A stretch of 64,000 nt of DNA from NCBI GenBank assembly GCA_021397845.1, contig CM038045.1:145162638-145226637 (forward strand), in the 5' to 3' direction. The translations under genes were made by a program, and so were the position numbers. Under the pieces are notes generated by a model. It searched no databases and was not told where the DNA came from. It worked only from the letters and a program-made list of their open reading frames with translations. This document shows, one piece after another, positions 35,560-47,683 of the stretch. This DNA is from Areca catechu. Its lineage: Eukaryota > Streptophyta > Magnoliopsida > Arecales > Arecaceae. How positions within the stretch are numbered: the stretch's first letter is position 1; every line of letters starts with the position of its first letter.

Positions 35560-35847
35560 ACATCAGGCCTCCCGGCCTCCTCCATCAGGCCTCCCGGCCT
35601 CCTCCATCAGGCCTCTCGGCCTCCTCCTTCATCAGGCCTCTCGGCCTCATCCATCAGGCCTCTTAACTCCCTCCATCAAGCTTCCTGGCTTCGATTGCCT
35701 TGCTCACAGTCCGGAGATGTCTGCCGGGAAACTCCAGAAGTCCCGGCCATCCACCATCTCACTCACAACTTGGCGCATCAGGCCTCCCGACCTCCTCCAT
35801 CAGGCCTCTCAGCCTCCTTCTTCGTCATACCTCCCAGCCTCCTCCAT
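35560..35847. repeat. 22-bp repeat block in element C, left part
   Basis: Repeats of ATCAGGCCTCCCGGCCTCCT (about 21-25 bp). The block is split by the solo LTR at 35848-37300 and resumes at 37301-37510. Confidence 0.8.
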
Positions 35848-37300
35848 TGATGGGGAACTAATATGCATGCCATTTTTTTTGTATGTTTTACATGTTGAGT
35901 TAGGTGATTAATTCCCGAATTTCAGATCAAAATTATTTGTAGGGAATTTTGTATGAATTTTTGAAGATCAGCATATAGATTAGGACCTAGAAAAGTAGCA
36001 AAGAAGGACCGCCGCGGCTGAGAAGCCTCGGTTAGGGCAAGTTCTCCTGCAATAAAACTACTGGAGGTAGAGGGTGTACCTGACAACATCTATGAAGATC
36101 GCAGTGAAGGGGTCTCTCGTTCCTCGATGGATGCGGCCTGGAAAACCGAGCCAAAGACCCGCGAATACCCGGCTTTCTGCTCGGTGATCCGATTGAGGCT
36201 TGGCTGGAGTCGTTGGATTCGTAGGAACTCGGGGACCTACAAACGACCTGTCGGGGGTTAGAAAACTCACAAAGGAACAATAAAACAAAGGAAAAACAGC
36301 AAGGAAAGGCTTTTTTTGGAGTGGGCGTCCAGGGATCTGAGATGCTTGTTGGCAGCAGGAAGATGATTGTAGCACTAGGAAGAAGAACTCTCGCAAACCC
36401 CTTTATGCACACAGAAGGGTATCACACAACTCAATAGAAGAACTCAAGGTTTTCATTCATCAAAAATCCTCCTCATACAAGAGGCTAGGGTCCCTTAAAT
36501 AGATCCTTAACCTTGGGCTCCAAGTAAGGGTACATAAGTCTTTACATAAGAATCCTTTACCCTCTCAAACCCTAGCTAGAAAATAAGGAAATATTAGGTA
36601 GAAAAATCCCTAAAAATTTTCTTGACTTGGTCAAGACTCCAAGGTTGCCTAGGGAGGCGTGTTGGGCTTCTAGGAGTAGCAAAAGGCTGGCCCAAAGGGG
36701 CTCGGGTGCATGGGTTTGGGCCTCTGGAAGCTGGGGTGGCCTGGTAGCCAGGTAGCAGGAATATTCCCTGGTATCTTGCTTCTTAGGGGCTTGGGCTTGG
36801 CACCTGGGCTTGATTTCTTTGGGCTAGGATGCAGATGGACCTCTAAAATCATGGATTCCTTGGTATATGAATATACTTTGGCATCTGGAAAGGAATCTGG
36901 GCATCTGGAGGGCATCTGCAAGAAATCAGAATTTTCTGAATTTTCCTCCTGGGGTCTTCAAATCTTCAAGCTGGGTTGGACTTGGGCTATACTTCCATGT
37001 CTTCAATCTAGGTGGACTTGGTCTTCACTTGTATGATATAGTCTTGAGTCTTTAGTATGCTTGGATAGGACTCAAAAAAATAAAATTAGCTCAACATGAG
37101 CTGACTAGCATTGGATTGAACTAGCTCAACATGAGCTGACTAGTACAGAATTGAAATAACAACTCAAAATACTCAAATAACAACTAAAATAGACTCAGAT
37201 GAGCTAAGTCCTTATTACAGATGGACTCATAAATTATTGTTCAATTTACAGAGGGTTGAAAAGCCTCTGTCTTATTCTGGTGCCTCCGGTGTCCCCACCA
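35848..37300 (-). mobile_element. solo LTR of family B inside element C
   Basis: 1453 bp, starts TGATGGGGAAC and ends GGTGTCCCCACCA (37288-37300). It is close to the B array LTRs and carries a mutated U5 stem-loop at 36012-36031. The flanks TCCAT and ATCAG do not form a clean 5-bp TSD, although CTCCAT plus CAGGCC restores the host repeat; a few bases were probably lost. Confidence 0.85.
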
Positions 37301-37510
37301 ATCAGGCCTCCTGGCCTTCTCCTTCACTAGGCCTCCCAGCCTCTTCCATCAGGCCTCTTGGTCTCCTCCTTCATTAAGCCTCCCAGCCTCCTCCTTCAAC
37401 AGGGTTCCCGGCCTCCTCCTTTACCAGGCCTCCTGGCCTCCTCCATCAGGCCTCCCGACCTCCTCCACCAGGCCTCTCAGCCCCTTTCATCAAGCCTCTC
37501 GACTCCAACC
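37301..37510. repeat. 22-bp repeat block in element C, right part
   Basis: Continuation of the GGCCTCC/TCCATCAGGCC repeats interrupted by the solo LTR. Confidence 0.8.
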
Positions 37511-38044
37511 ACCGGGCCTGATCGCAGTCTGGGGATAAGAACTGGAGGAGTCCAAGGTCTCACTTGATGGATCAAGCTGAGAGACCCCGAAAGCTTCACA
37601 AGCCAAAGGCCTTCACATGGGCCCTAAGGCTCCAGCATCATCCTACGGGAGCCAAAAGTTTGGAATAGATTCAAGATGGCCCCAGAAGTACACCTTCTTA
37701 TTCTAAAGAAGAGGAATAGAAGTTGGATGCCTTCACTAATCAAAAGTCTCTTACATCAAGGGAGATCCCCGACAAGCCGGGGAAGTCTTTAAAAACAAAA
37801 AATCTAATTACAAGCATAAAGGGAAGGAAGCTTGGTCAGCTCCGGCCTTGGTCCTGATCTTAACCTCCATGATTGGCGTAGAAGGCACTAGCAGGACAGG
37901 CCGAGCCCATAGGGGCCCTTCCTCAAGTATCCGTCAGACCTCTAGAGTCTTGCATCGGGTCCACTGCCTCTCCCTTGGATTTCATCGACCCTGTGATTCC
38001 AAGGGCAGCTGCAGTAGCCCCTCATTATGCCACCTTTGACGGCT
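37511..38044 (-). other. non-repetitive internal part of C; possible antisense 3' UTR
   Basis: No frame with family likeness. Read on the minus strand it follows the antisense ORF region and could be its 3' untranslated part. Confidence 0.35.
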
Positions 38045-38510
38045 TCAGAGGGGTTGTGATCTGTTGCACAACGACCACACCTCGGTCGTGACCTCCTCGT
38101 CAAGGACCTCTAGTCTTGTAAACTGAGGGGAGGTGCGAACGGCCTCTTTCTCCCTCTTCTGTTCTTTCCCAGCTGTGCGACCGGAGGCTCTCCCCCTTGT
38201 CCTCCTTTGGGGGAGTTTTTGAGCTCGGTGGATTTCTTCTCCAAGCCAGATGCCATCACCTTGACAACCGACCGATCCCTCCTGGAGAGTCTTCACTCGA
38301 CTCCCCAATTCCTTGGCAGAGAACCTGAAGTCCACTAAGAGCCTTCTCCCGGCATGGCCTGAAGGAGAAGTAAAGGAAGAAAGCATGGGGGAAAAAATCT
38401 AGCTTATCAAAAGCTCTCAACACTCGAGCAGGAGAAAGACCAGAGGGAAAAGAAGGAGCACATGATAGAATATTGTTGGCCAACGCTCAAGGACCCCTTA
38501 AATAGGGAGG
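38045..38510 (-). CDS. antisense ORF region of element C
   Basis: Two overlapping minus-strand frames (38256-38483, 75 codons; 38045-38386, 113 codons) lie just upstream of the 3' LTR. A TATA-like CTATTTAAGG sits on the minus strand at about 38495-38505. The longer frame is basic in the middle (RRTRGRASGRTAGKEQKREK). Tat-lineage elements such as Grande and Retand are known to carry an antisense ORF between pol and the 3' LTR, so this may be a decayed version. I cannot identify a domain, and a frameshift between the two frames is likely. Confidence 0.35.
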
Positions 38511-38860
38511 ATGCAGACTAGGCCCTTTGTAGTAAAGGTCACCACCCACCATCACCTCGTCCCAATGCAAGGCATGCACCCACTCAGTCTTTTGGCCAAC
38601 CGGAGACTACCATGTGGCCCAGCCGGATGCCCCAGATATGCCAAACTTGAGGCCATCACTTTGATCCAAACGGAGCATTCATGGTCCTTCATTGGAAAAT
38701 CGAGTGGAGCATCGCCTCGTTCACACCAAGGGCACGAGTTTTGAGCTGCAGGTGCCTGAGCCATTAATGGCACAGTAGGCGCATCCCCCCACATCATTGG
38801 GACCATTACTCCCTTCACCCTGAGCGCTACCTCATCCTCTGGGCTGGGAGTGGGGGCATA
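38511..38860 (+). other. 3' end of the C internal region, with polypurine tract
   Basis: Non-coding. The last bases, GGGAGTGGGGGCATA (38846-38860), form the purine-rich primer for plus-strand synthesis just before the 3' LTR. Confidence 0.65.
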
Positions 38861-41512
38861 TGATGTGATGACATCCGCTGATGTGGAGCATGTGGGTAGC
38901 CATGGTGATAAGAGACCGGCCATCCGGGTGTGGCAGCTTGGCAAAGGGCCGAAGCTAGGTTCATTGGGCGAGCCCCGATTTGAGATCAGCCTCCCTACCG
39001 AGGTCAAGCTTCCAGCTGAGGCCTGGCTCATTGGATCAGCCCTCCATCTAAGATCAGCCTCCCTTCCGAGGTCAAGGTCCCAGCCGAGGACGGGCTCATT
39101 GGGCGATCCCCCCGTATGAGATCAGCCTCCTTGTCAAGGACAAGCTCTTAGCCAAGGCAAGGCTCATTGGGCGAGCCCCCTGTCTGAGATCAGCCTGCCT
39201 ACCGAGGTCAAGCTCCTAGCTGGTGTGGACACCAGAAACCGAAAGAAACTTCACTCCAACAAGGTTAGCCTTATCCCAATTTGGATCGAAGATTATTAGG
39301 TTACCTTGTATCCTTTAGTTCAAAAATATTTTATTTTCAAGAGCCATTTCCTTTTCAAGAGTCCTATAAATGTTTTATTTTCAAGAGCCATTTCCTTTTC
39401 AAGAGTCCTGTAATTAATCAAGAGTGTTTATTGAGTCCTGTAATTACTTTTTTTTTTTAAAAAAAATTCATTTCCTGTAAGTCCGTTTCAAGTTTTAAAG
39501 TTTAGGTCAGTCAAGTCAGTTCAGTTGAGTTAAGTCTATTTCAGTTAATCAAGTCTTAAAGCAATGAAAGCCAGCAACAAGACTCAAATTCTGGACCCCA
39601 GAATTTGACCACATGAAGAAGAGAAGACACATCAACCAAGCAAGAGAAAAGGACCATCAACTAGGACCACTTGGCGCCACATGTCATTCCTTATCCAAGT
39701 AGAAGACCATCTCATTATGCCCTGTCATCAGGCGCCACCTCACTAGCCACCTCATCACTCTTTGGTGCCAACAAGGAAGATTCAAATTCAAGGAGGTTGG
39801 CCACACCCCTCCAAATCCTCCACCAAATCCTCCAACCCCCCCTTGTAATCCTCCTCAATTTGGGGAGTTTTTAAATTTCAAAAGCTAGCTTTGTGAGACT
39901 ATTAAAGGTCTTGGACGCCCATTGTAAAGGGGATTGATTTTGGGGAATGAATGAAAATTGAAGTTGAATTTTGGAAGTAGAAGTTGTCTTGTGTTTTTTT
40001 TCCTTATGTGAAAGTTTCTCATCCTTTTCCTCCATGCCAAAGCCATTTTTTTTTCCTCTAGCAAAGCATCTTCCAAGCTCAAGTGAAGGCATTGGAGTCG
40101 GCCAGATCTTCTCAAATTTCTGTTCTTAGTTTATAAATTCTCCCATCCCTTCTATATGTTCTTATCCTTCTCCCTTAACTTTGATCTTCATTACAGGGTC
40201 CTTCGAAGACTTTGAGTTGTGGGCCGGGTTCACCTTGACAAAGAACCAACAAGCTGAAGCCCCAAGTCCAGGGTTCTGATCTCTGTTATCCAGGTTCTTC
40301 AGTTCTGAGCGTTGGTAGTTTCAAGGTATGAATCAAAAGAAGGTTGGAAAGCTCATCAAGGTAAGTCCACAATCATTAGCCCCTATTGTCTAGATCTTCT
40401 TCCTTCTTAGTTTAGGATTGTGTCTAATCAAGTAAAAGTCCCATTTCTTATAATCCTTAAGTCTTATTATGATGAGTACAATGCTAGTGTAATTAGGTTT
40501 CATTGCCCTACAAACCATATTCAAAACATTAATCATATGCTTGCCGCATCACTAGTCGATGTTGAGCTTATTGGGCGAGCCCCCCATTTGAGATCAGCCT
40601 CCCTATCGAGGTCAAGCTTCCAGCCAAAGCTGGGCTCACAAGCCGCACCCCTGTCTGAGGTCAGCTCTCGGTCAAGGCCATGCTCGTGTCCCAATGCAGA
40701 GTCCCAGGTATGGAGTTCCTGCCAGAAAGTAGACGTTCAAATCATGCTACAGCAAAAGCTCGGCCACCCGCAGCCTTCTACAAGCGGCACTAGCCCCACT
40801 AGAGGTACGATACGGGCAACCCTAGGCCCCAGGCCCGATGGCATGCTACCATGCCCAAGGCCGTACCACCAATGGTCGCCTACCACCATGGCACAACACT
40901 CGAAGCCTCCCCAAGAGAGGAATCCAGCCAAGGCCCTAGGACCTGCAATGCCTGGGCGGTCCCTCCTAAAATAGAATCACCCCTCCTATAAGGAGCAGGG
41001 GAGCAGAAAAAAGAAAAGGAGGAGAAGGGTTTCCTTCCTGGGGGAAGTGAAGGAAAAGAGAGGAGCTTCTTCCCTTCGAGGGGGGGAGATCTGCATATTA
41101 GCACATCCAGGGAGCTCCCCTGGGCTCCTAGAGACCCCCTCTCGGAGAGAGTCCACGGCCCCTCCTCCGGAGAGAGGGAGGAAGGTAAGAAAGGTAAGAA
41201 TGCAGGGGAAGGTGAGGGAGAGGTAAGTCCCCGTTCCCCGCTCTCAATCCCGACTCTTTCCATTTCCTTTACATTCCCGCATCGAGTCATACCCTCCTGG
41301 CAGACGGGTCCCCCAAGCCTTATGTCGCGAAGGTCTTTTATGTTTTCCTCGATCGTCCCACTGACTTGATCGTCGGAGTGTCCTTGCCGAAATCCCTGGC
41401 CCAGGTCTCCCCCATCTTGTAGGAAGGAAGAAAGGGAGGACGTGCAGCATCGATGGAGGAGGAACGCCCTTGCATGATCGAGCTGCAGGCCATGTCGATC
41501 TTGGCGGCAACA
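38861..41512 (+). repeat. 3' LTR of element C, interrupted
   Basis: Starts TGATGTGATG and ends GGCGGCAACA, followed by the TSD GTTAT. After removal of the solo LTR at 39221-40551 and one TSD copy it is about 1316 bp and co-linear with 32671-34047. The TATA-like site is near 40985. Confidence 0.85.
39221..40551 (+). mobile_element. solo LTR in + orientation, inside the 3' LTR of C
   Basis: Starts with the palindrome TGGTGTGGACACCA, ends CTTGCCGCATCA. Flanked by CTAGC (39216-39220) and CTAGT (40552-40556), a 5-bp TSD with one change. It is the only chromovirus-type LTR here with its full + orientation. It contains an A/T-rich run near 39445-39468 and no gene. Confidence 0.88.
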
Positions 41513-42239
41513 GTTATCATATAATTCATCCCTTTGATCTAATGCTTAAGGATGATTCCAGAGTTAATTGTCAACTCTTAATTAGTACATCCAAATATGT
41601 CTTAACCTAATAAATCCTATGACTTCTTACAAGGATTATTCTAGCCAAGGTTTTACTAAATTGAAACACAACAAAGCATAATCTCCAATACTTGGAGTGG
41701 TTAATCCCATCTTGACTCACACAAAGATATTACAAGTACTTGACTACACCCAAAAATTTTTCATCACTATATTAGAAATACTGGTAGTCCAGTACCAAAA
41801 TATAGTAAGTTACTTGTAAGTCACCGTAGTGATCTCAAGTCGAAGGGATACTTATACCCATATCTTCTATGAGATACTCTTGATAGCAGAGTACTCTACA
41901 AAGTTAGTCATGTTCAGTGAAATATACTCCTACACTCACTTCATGCCATAACAGTATTTTTACACATTGGTTATGAGAACAAGTTCATAGGGCATATAAT
42001 GACCTATACATGATAAACATTGTCATACTTAGTAACAACATATCATTTGATCGTGAATAACTTTAAGAACTATATGACAAATCCTCCTTTATCAAACAAA
42101 AGCAGTTCTAAGGACTTATTCATAAAAGAGTTCAAAAGGAAGATACACACAATATGATGAACTACCAAAAATAACTTTATTTATTAATGATTCATATACA
42201 AGTTTACAGTAAGCTTAACCATCTACAACTCAGATGATT
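41513..42239 (-). mobile_element. copia element F, LTR fragment (part 2)
   Basis: Continues 32516-32670 after element C and runs to the TSD TGATT (42235-42239) of element D. The text, read in antisense, resembles Angela-like copia LTRs. No open frame. It continues at 54611 across D. Confidence 0.6.
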
Positions 42240-42467
42240 TGATACGGGACATGGAGATGGATGAAATGGATGGATGGTGATGTGCTTCCAAAGATTAATT
42301 ATCCATTAAGAGCAATGAATTTAAAGCATAAAAATTAATCATAAGGGAGACAATTTCATCCAAGCAAGAGACTAGCTCATCAAAATTAAACACCCGTATA
42401 CTAATCATTTTGAAAATGATATGAAATGGATCTCATGGCTAGGAAACCATTCCTGCTAGGTCAAAAC

Positions 42468-44914
42468 TGTTGGGTTCCGGTGCAACGCAGAGGAAGGGTA
42501 ATTTCAAAATTGAAACTAAATTCACACCAAAAATCCTAAACCAGGAACTCCTTAAATAAGACTAGAACATATGACAAGCATATCTATGCAAATTAGGATT
42601 AGGGTACCAACCTGTAACCGCTTATTCCAACAAACTTGAAGTTGAAGGGGCTAACTGAATTCACCAGGCGTCCAGGTGTCCGCCCTCCGATGATGATCCA
42701 CACAGAGCAATGATCAAGAATGCTGTCTTCTTGTCCAATGGTTCCTCCTATTGAGTTCTTCTTCCTAGAACTCAATTCTTCGGATTATGGCTGGAATTCT
42801 TCCACACAAGAGGTTGCCTCCCTTTCCTTGATCTCTTCTCCTCCTTCCACTAAGACCTTGACCCTCTAAGACACCCTTGTCTTGATGATAAGACCTTGTC
42901 CTAAGAGGATTTAGGCTTGTCTTAAATTGGAGGAGAAATTAAGACAAGAATGTCTTAATGTAAGAAAGAAAGGAAAGAATAAAATCAAAACTCTTTCTTT
43001 CCTTTACCGTCGGAGACCTTCTCTTTTATTCTTGTTCAGCAACAGAGTTTCGACAGAGGAGTCCTCTGTAAAGGAAACAATGTAAAACAAGAAAAGAGGG
43101 AAGGAGTCTTTTGGAGAGGAAGAAGAAAAATAAAAGCATTACACGGTTCTGATTTTTCCTGACCCCTTAAATAGATTTCAGATAGGCGCCCACACATCTC
43201 TCCGTGAAAGACTTCTCATGCCCTTTCTTATTTTCTCATGCCCTTTCCTTCTTCTCACACCCTTCTCTTCTTTCTCACGGCCTTCTGGATTAATTCTCAT
43301 GGCCTTTTAGAAAGAAAAATTACGATGCTTTAAAAAGAAAGGAGTCGCGACTTTTCATCTCCGAAGAGATGTTATTTCGTGCGACCGGGAAGAAACAACA
43401 CTTTCTTTCTTTCTTAAAACCCCACCACCCATTAGAATTCCATCCAAGGGAGGACAAGTGAGGCGCTAAGGTGAGAAAGAAAGGCTGCCCCATCTTAATT
43501 CATCAGAGAATTAAGTGGGTGCGCCAAGAGTCCATGCGCCATGGACTCTTCCAAATGGCGTGCCAAGAGTCCATTAGCGCATGGACTCTTGGCATTTTGG
43601 CATGAAAACTCAAAGGGGCGGGTGGGGGGCTAGCCTAGACACATGGTTAGCCAATAGGGCTAGCCATAATCCCTATAAACTCAATTAGGGTCTAATTAGA
43701 TTCAATTAGAACCCAAATTGAACCAATCCGGAACCCTAATTCGAATCTAATTTGAATAGAAGCTAGGATTTGCAACACCTGCTAGAGTGTCATCATGCAA
43801 AAATGATTTAATTACAAAATTAAATCCTTGATCAATTCTCTTAAGTGCGTGACCCATTGGGTTCCACATCTAGCCAGCAGTGGGTTCGAATACAAGTTGA
43901 CCTAATTTGATTAGAACTCTTTCTAATCGATTTAGGTCAAATCGGCCTTACCCGATTTTGATCAATTAGGACTCTTCCTATCAAATGATCATTAAATTTG
44001 ATCAACCCACAAGACAAGATTGACGTCTAGCAACGTGTCATGTCTACCCGGAAGATATGGAAATTCTGGTGAAATACCAAAACTACCCTTCAGTAGAAAG
44101 TTACCGTACAATTAAATCCTTCGATCAGCCTGCACCCAGAATATAATTATGGATATGGATATATGTCAACTCCAATATTATATTCGTTTCTAGCTCAATC
44201 TTATATTGATGATTCAATTATCTTGACATTAGAAATCATCTCTAATATCTTTACTTTGATCAAAGATTCCCTGAATCATCATCCGATTGATACCTAGCTG
44301 GATGCAATCTTCTCTTACTAAGAGTGATCGAATCCTTGTTGACCTACTCATTACCTTCATATCCAATTCACCATTCTCAGTATCAATCCTGTGCATGACT
44401 CAGTGTCATGATTAGAATTGAACCAAAGCATGGTTTCATGTACATAAGGTACTTATGGCAGTCTCAGGTCAAAGGATTACTTGTACCACTCCCACTATGA
44501 GAACCTTCTATTGACATGTAGCTAAGACTCCATTAGATGTTCTCAAGTTGGATCATATCAGTGAACTCATTCTCTAATGAGCACCTACATCCTAGTATTA
44601 GTGTCATACACAAGTGACTGTGAGAGCAGTCACCCTATTCAGTATACATAGGATGTGCTAGTCTTACCGGAAAAACCCTGATCCCCTACTCAAGGTTCCT
44701 TTGACTAGGAATATTTTAGATTAAGGTTTTAAGACTTTAGGTCCCACTGGTATGATCTCATCATAACCCTAAAATCATAGCCCTAATCTATGGGGTTCAT
44801 CATATAATAATAAACATAGCGTATGATGAAAAATAATGCCTTTATTAGAATATTGTCAATTACAATGGTTTGGGAGATACAACATAGATTGGCTTGTAGG
44901 GCATATCCCTTTCA
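42468..44914 (-). mobile_element. solo Ty1/copia LTR
   Basis: 2447 bp. The plus-strand start is TGTTGGGTTCCGG; the end GCATATCCCTTTCA is, in antisense, the typical TGAAAGGGATATGCCCT start of Angela-like copia LTRs. Perfect TSD AAAAC at 42463-42467 and 44915-44919. No internal region or primer site is present, so it is a solo LTR left by recombination. Confidence 0.9.
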
Positions 44915-45484
44915 AAAACACCTTCAAATGATCAGATCCAAAGAGCCAAGAAGAGGTTTTCCTACCAACAATGAAGGCTAAGTATTTGGTGGAAAGGTAG
45001 CGTAGCTTTTAACACTCAAGGATTGAGAACTAGATGGCAAGATTAGCATTCTCTACTTTAGGACTTATCTTGGCCTTGATCCATGGCATGGAGAACTTCA
45101 TCTTGGACTTGGAAAATCAGAGAAAACCTGCAACAAATCAAGCATTAGGCATGGAATAGGAATCAAAGGTTGGAATTGAAATAAAAGGAAAGAAGGAAGG
45201 AAGTAGATGATGGTCGACGGCTTGGAACCAATGGAGCTTGAGCATTGGAACAATCAAGGGCTTCTCACCCTCCAATCTTCACAAGGGCGTCCCACCCTTC
45301 AAACACAAACCCAAGGGCCTCTTGCCCTCTTCTCAAGCCAAACTTCAAACCCTCAAACTAAGAAGATCTCACTCACTCCACACAAGAGAACACAAGGGAG
45401 CTAAAACAAGAAAACTTTTCTTTCATTAAACCAAGATAGAGTTGAATACAAGAGAGGGCCTAGGGCCCTATTTATAGGCTTCTA

Positions 45485-46122
45485 TGATGTGGGACTAAGA
45501 TGGGAGGATCGTTGGAGAGCTGAGAAGTCTCCTGAGATTAGGTTCAAGCATGGGATAACTCGGGCCTCACACCACTCGATGTCCTGAAGGACAAAGGCAG
45601 ACTAGGGTCTCACACCCCTCAATATTCCGAAGAACAAAGGCAAACTAGGACCTCACACCTCTCGATGTCCCGAAGGACAAAGGCTGACTAGGGTCTCATA
45701 CCCCTAATGTTCCAAAGAACAAAGGCAGACTAGGACCTCACACCCCTCAATATTCCAAAAAATAAAGGCAAACTAGAGCTTCACAGCCCTCGATGTCCTG
45801 CAGGACAAAGGCAATAACGGGTCTCACACCCACACCCTCATGGAGGTCGACATTTTAAAAGAATGAAGGCAACACTATTGGGCCTCTCACCCTCCCCATG
45901 CGGGGGCAACACTATTGGGCCTCTCACCCTCCCCATGCGGGGGCGAACAAAGAAACAATCTTCTAAAAACTCATTTTATTCTTCACCAAAAAATCAAATA
46001 CAAGAGGGATGCCCTTTTATAGGCTTACAAGACTGAGGAACCAAAGATATACATGGAAAATCTTTTTATTTTATTACTATTATTATTATTATTATCATTA
46101 TCATTATTATTTATTTATTTAC
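45485..46122 (-). repeat. left inverted arm of E (LTR, minus orientation)
   Basis: Reverse complement of about 47035-47668. It contains about seven copies of a 46-bp repeat (TCACACCCCTCGATGTCC / GAAGGACAAAGGCAGACTAG), a TATA-like CTTTTATAG at 46014-46022 pointing left, and a TTA/ATT microsatellite at 46072-46112. Confidence 0.8.
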
Positions 46123-47034
46123 TTTAATTCTAAACCCTATAGCTTTGAGATCCGTGCTAGTTCTTCTGCTATGGGATCTGTGCATGTTCTTTTCCTGTGA
46201 CTGTGGAACAGAGAGATCAGTGGAATGGGGCGAAGGATGTGATAGCCATGCGGACTCCATGGTGCGAGACTCGGTGACCCAGGAGGAGGGGTTGGAGCAC
46301 CACAGCACAAGGATGTGGCCCAGGACGTCGAGCTCACGGGCGAGGCAGAGGGCAGACGGGCCGGAGGGGTTGGAGCACCACAGCATGAGGATCTGGCCCA
46401 GGATGCCGAGCTCACAAGTGAGGTGGAGGGCGGACGGGCTGGAGGGGCTTGCGTTGTTGCTGCGATTCATTGGGTTTTTTCGATGTCATAAAAATTACGG
46501 TCAAAGCTCCGCCCGAGGATCGTATCCTGAAACAGCAAGCAGCGACAGAGATGGATGGCGATGAGGGGGTGGTGGGCCGATGGGAGATGAGGCGATGTTC
46601 TTGAACGGTGGTGATGATCGGCAGCAGCAGCGGGCGAACGAGTCCGGGTGAGGCAGAGGGTGGCGGCAGCACCGCCTGACGAGGTGGAGGCACGGACCAT
46701 GGAGATTGGGTGGATGGTGGATCTGGACGGGTTGCAGCGATCGGCTCAGGCCGTGGGTCTTCTGGATCGTGGAGGGTGGCCAGGCGGCATGGTCGGCTCA
46801 ATCGTGGGTCTTCTATACGGGATGGAGCGGCTGCGAGGCAGGGTCAGTGATAGCACGAGGTTGCCAGTGGTGGATCCGGGAAGAAACAGCTTGGGGCTGG
46901 GTGGAAGAAGATGACAGGAATAGCTAAGGATAAGTCAGGGATAAATATGGAATAAAATGGGAATAGTAGGGATAAGGGAAATAGCTAGGATAAAAACTTA
47001 AACTAAAATAAAAAAATCTAAAAAAAAGGAAAAA
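46123..47034. other. GC-rich centre of E, origin unknown
   Basis: Much richer in G and C than anything around it. It holds an 84-bp direct duplication near 46280-46450 (GGGGTTGGAGCACCACAGCA plus GAGCTCAC). Several long frames overlap on both strands, as high GC alone would produce; none is recognisable. It may be the U3 part of one LTR or captured host DNA. Confidence 0.45.
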
Positions 47035-47037
47035 ATA

Positions 47038-47077
<40 letters not shown>

Positions 47078-47668
47078 TTAAAAAAATTTCTATGTATATC
47101 CTTACTTGGTTCCTAAGTCTTGTAAGCCTATAAAAGGGCATCCCCTCTTGTATTTGATTTTATGGTGAAGAATAAAATAAGTTTTTAGAAGATTGTTTCC
47201 TCGTTCACCCCTGCATGGGGGAGGGTGAGAGGCACAATAGTGTTGCCCCCACATGGAGAGGGTGAGATGCCTAATAGTGTTTCCTTTGTTCTTTGAGAAT
47301 GTCGACCTCTGTGAGGGAGTTGGTGTGAGACCCGTTATTGCCTTTGTCCTGCGGGACATTGAGGGGTGTGAGGCCCTAGTTTGCCTTTGTTCTTCAGAAC
47401 ATTGAGGGGTGTGAGGCCCTAGTCTACCTTTATTCTTCGGAACATTAAGGGGTGTGAGACCCTAGTTTGCCTTTGTCCTTCGGGACATTGAGGGGTGTGA
47501 GGCCCTAATTTGCCTTTTTTCTTTGGAACATTGAGGGGTGTGAGACCCTAGTCTGCCTTTGTCCTTCGGAACATTGAGGGGTGTGAGGGCCTAGTTATCC
47601 CATGCTTGACCCTAATCCCAGGAGACTTCTCAGCCCTCTAACGATCCTCCCATCTTAGTCCCACATCA
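47035..47668 (+). repeat. right inverted arm of E (LTR, plus orientation)
   Basis: AAT microsatellite (47035-47075), TATA box CTATAAAAG at 47128-47136, about six 46-bp repeats, and the LTR end TTAGTCCCACATCA at 47655-47668. The primer site follows directly. Confidence 0.8.
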
Positions 47669-47671
47669 ATT

Positions 47672-47683
47672 TGGTATCAGAGC
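47672..47683 (+). other. primer binding site in E
   Basis: TGGTATCAGAGC, an exact initiator-Met tRNA site, 3 bases after the right arm. It fixes the + orientation of that LTR. Confidence 0.88.

Larger units (their letters stand above)
32671..41512 (+). mobile_element. element C: Tat-like non-autonomous gypsy element
   Basis: LTRs at 32671-34047 and 38861-41512 (the second interrupted by a solo LTR), TSD GTTAC/GTTAT, a PBS-like stretch after the 5' LTR and a purine tract (GGGAGTGGGGGCATA) just before the 3' LTR. The sense strand is +. The internal region holds only a 44-codon gag-start remnant, four kinds of tandem repeat and an antisense ORF region. No protease, RT or integrase is present. 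The GC-rich LTR, the U5 phrase ACTGACTTGATCGT and the antisense ORF fit the Tat/Retand branch. Confidence 0.8.

Noticed and set aside
46137..46927. Long frames on both strands in the centre of E
   Set aside because: High GC content lowers stop frequency; frames overlap on both strands and include an 84-bp duplication. No family could be recognised.
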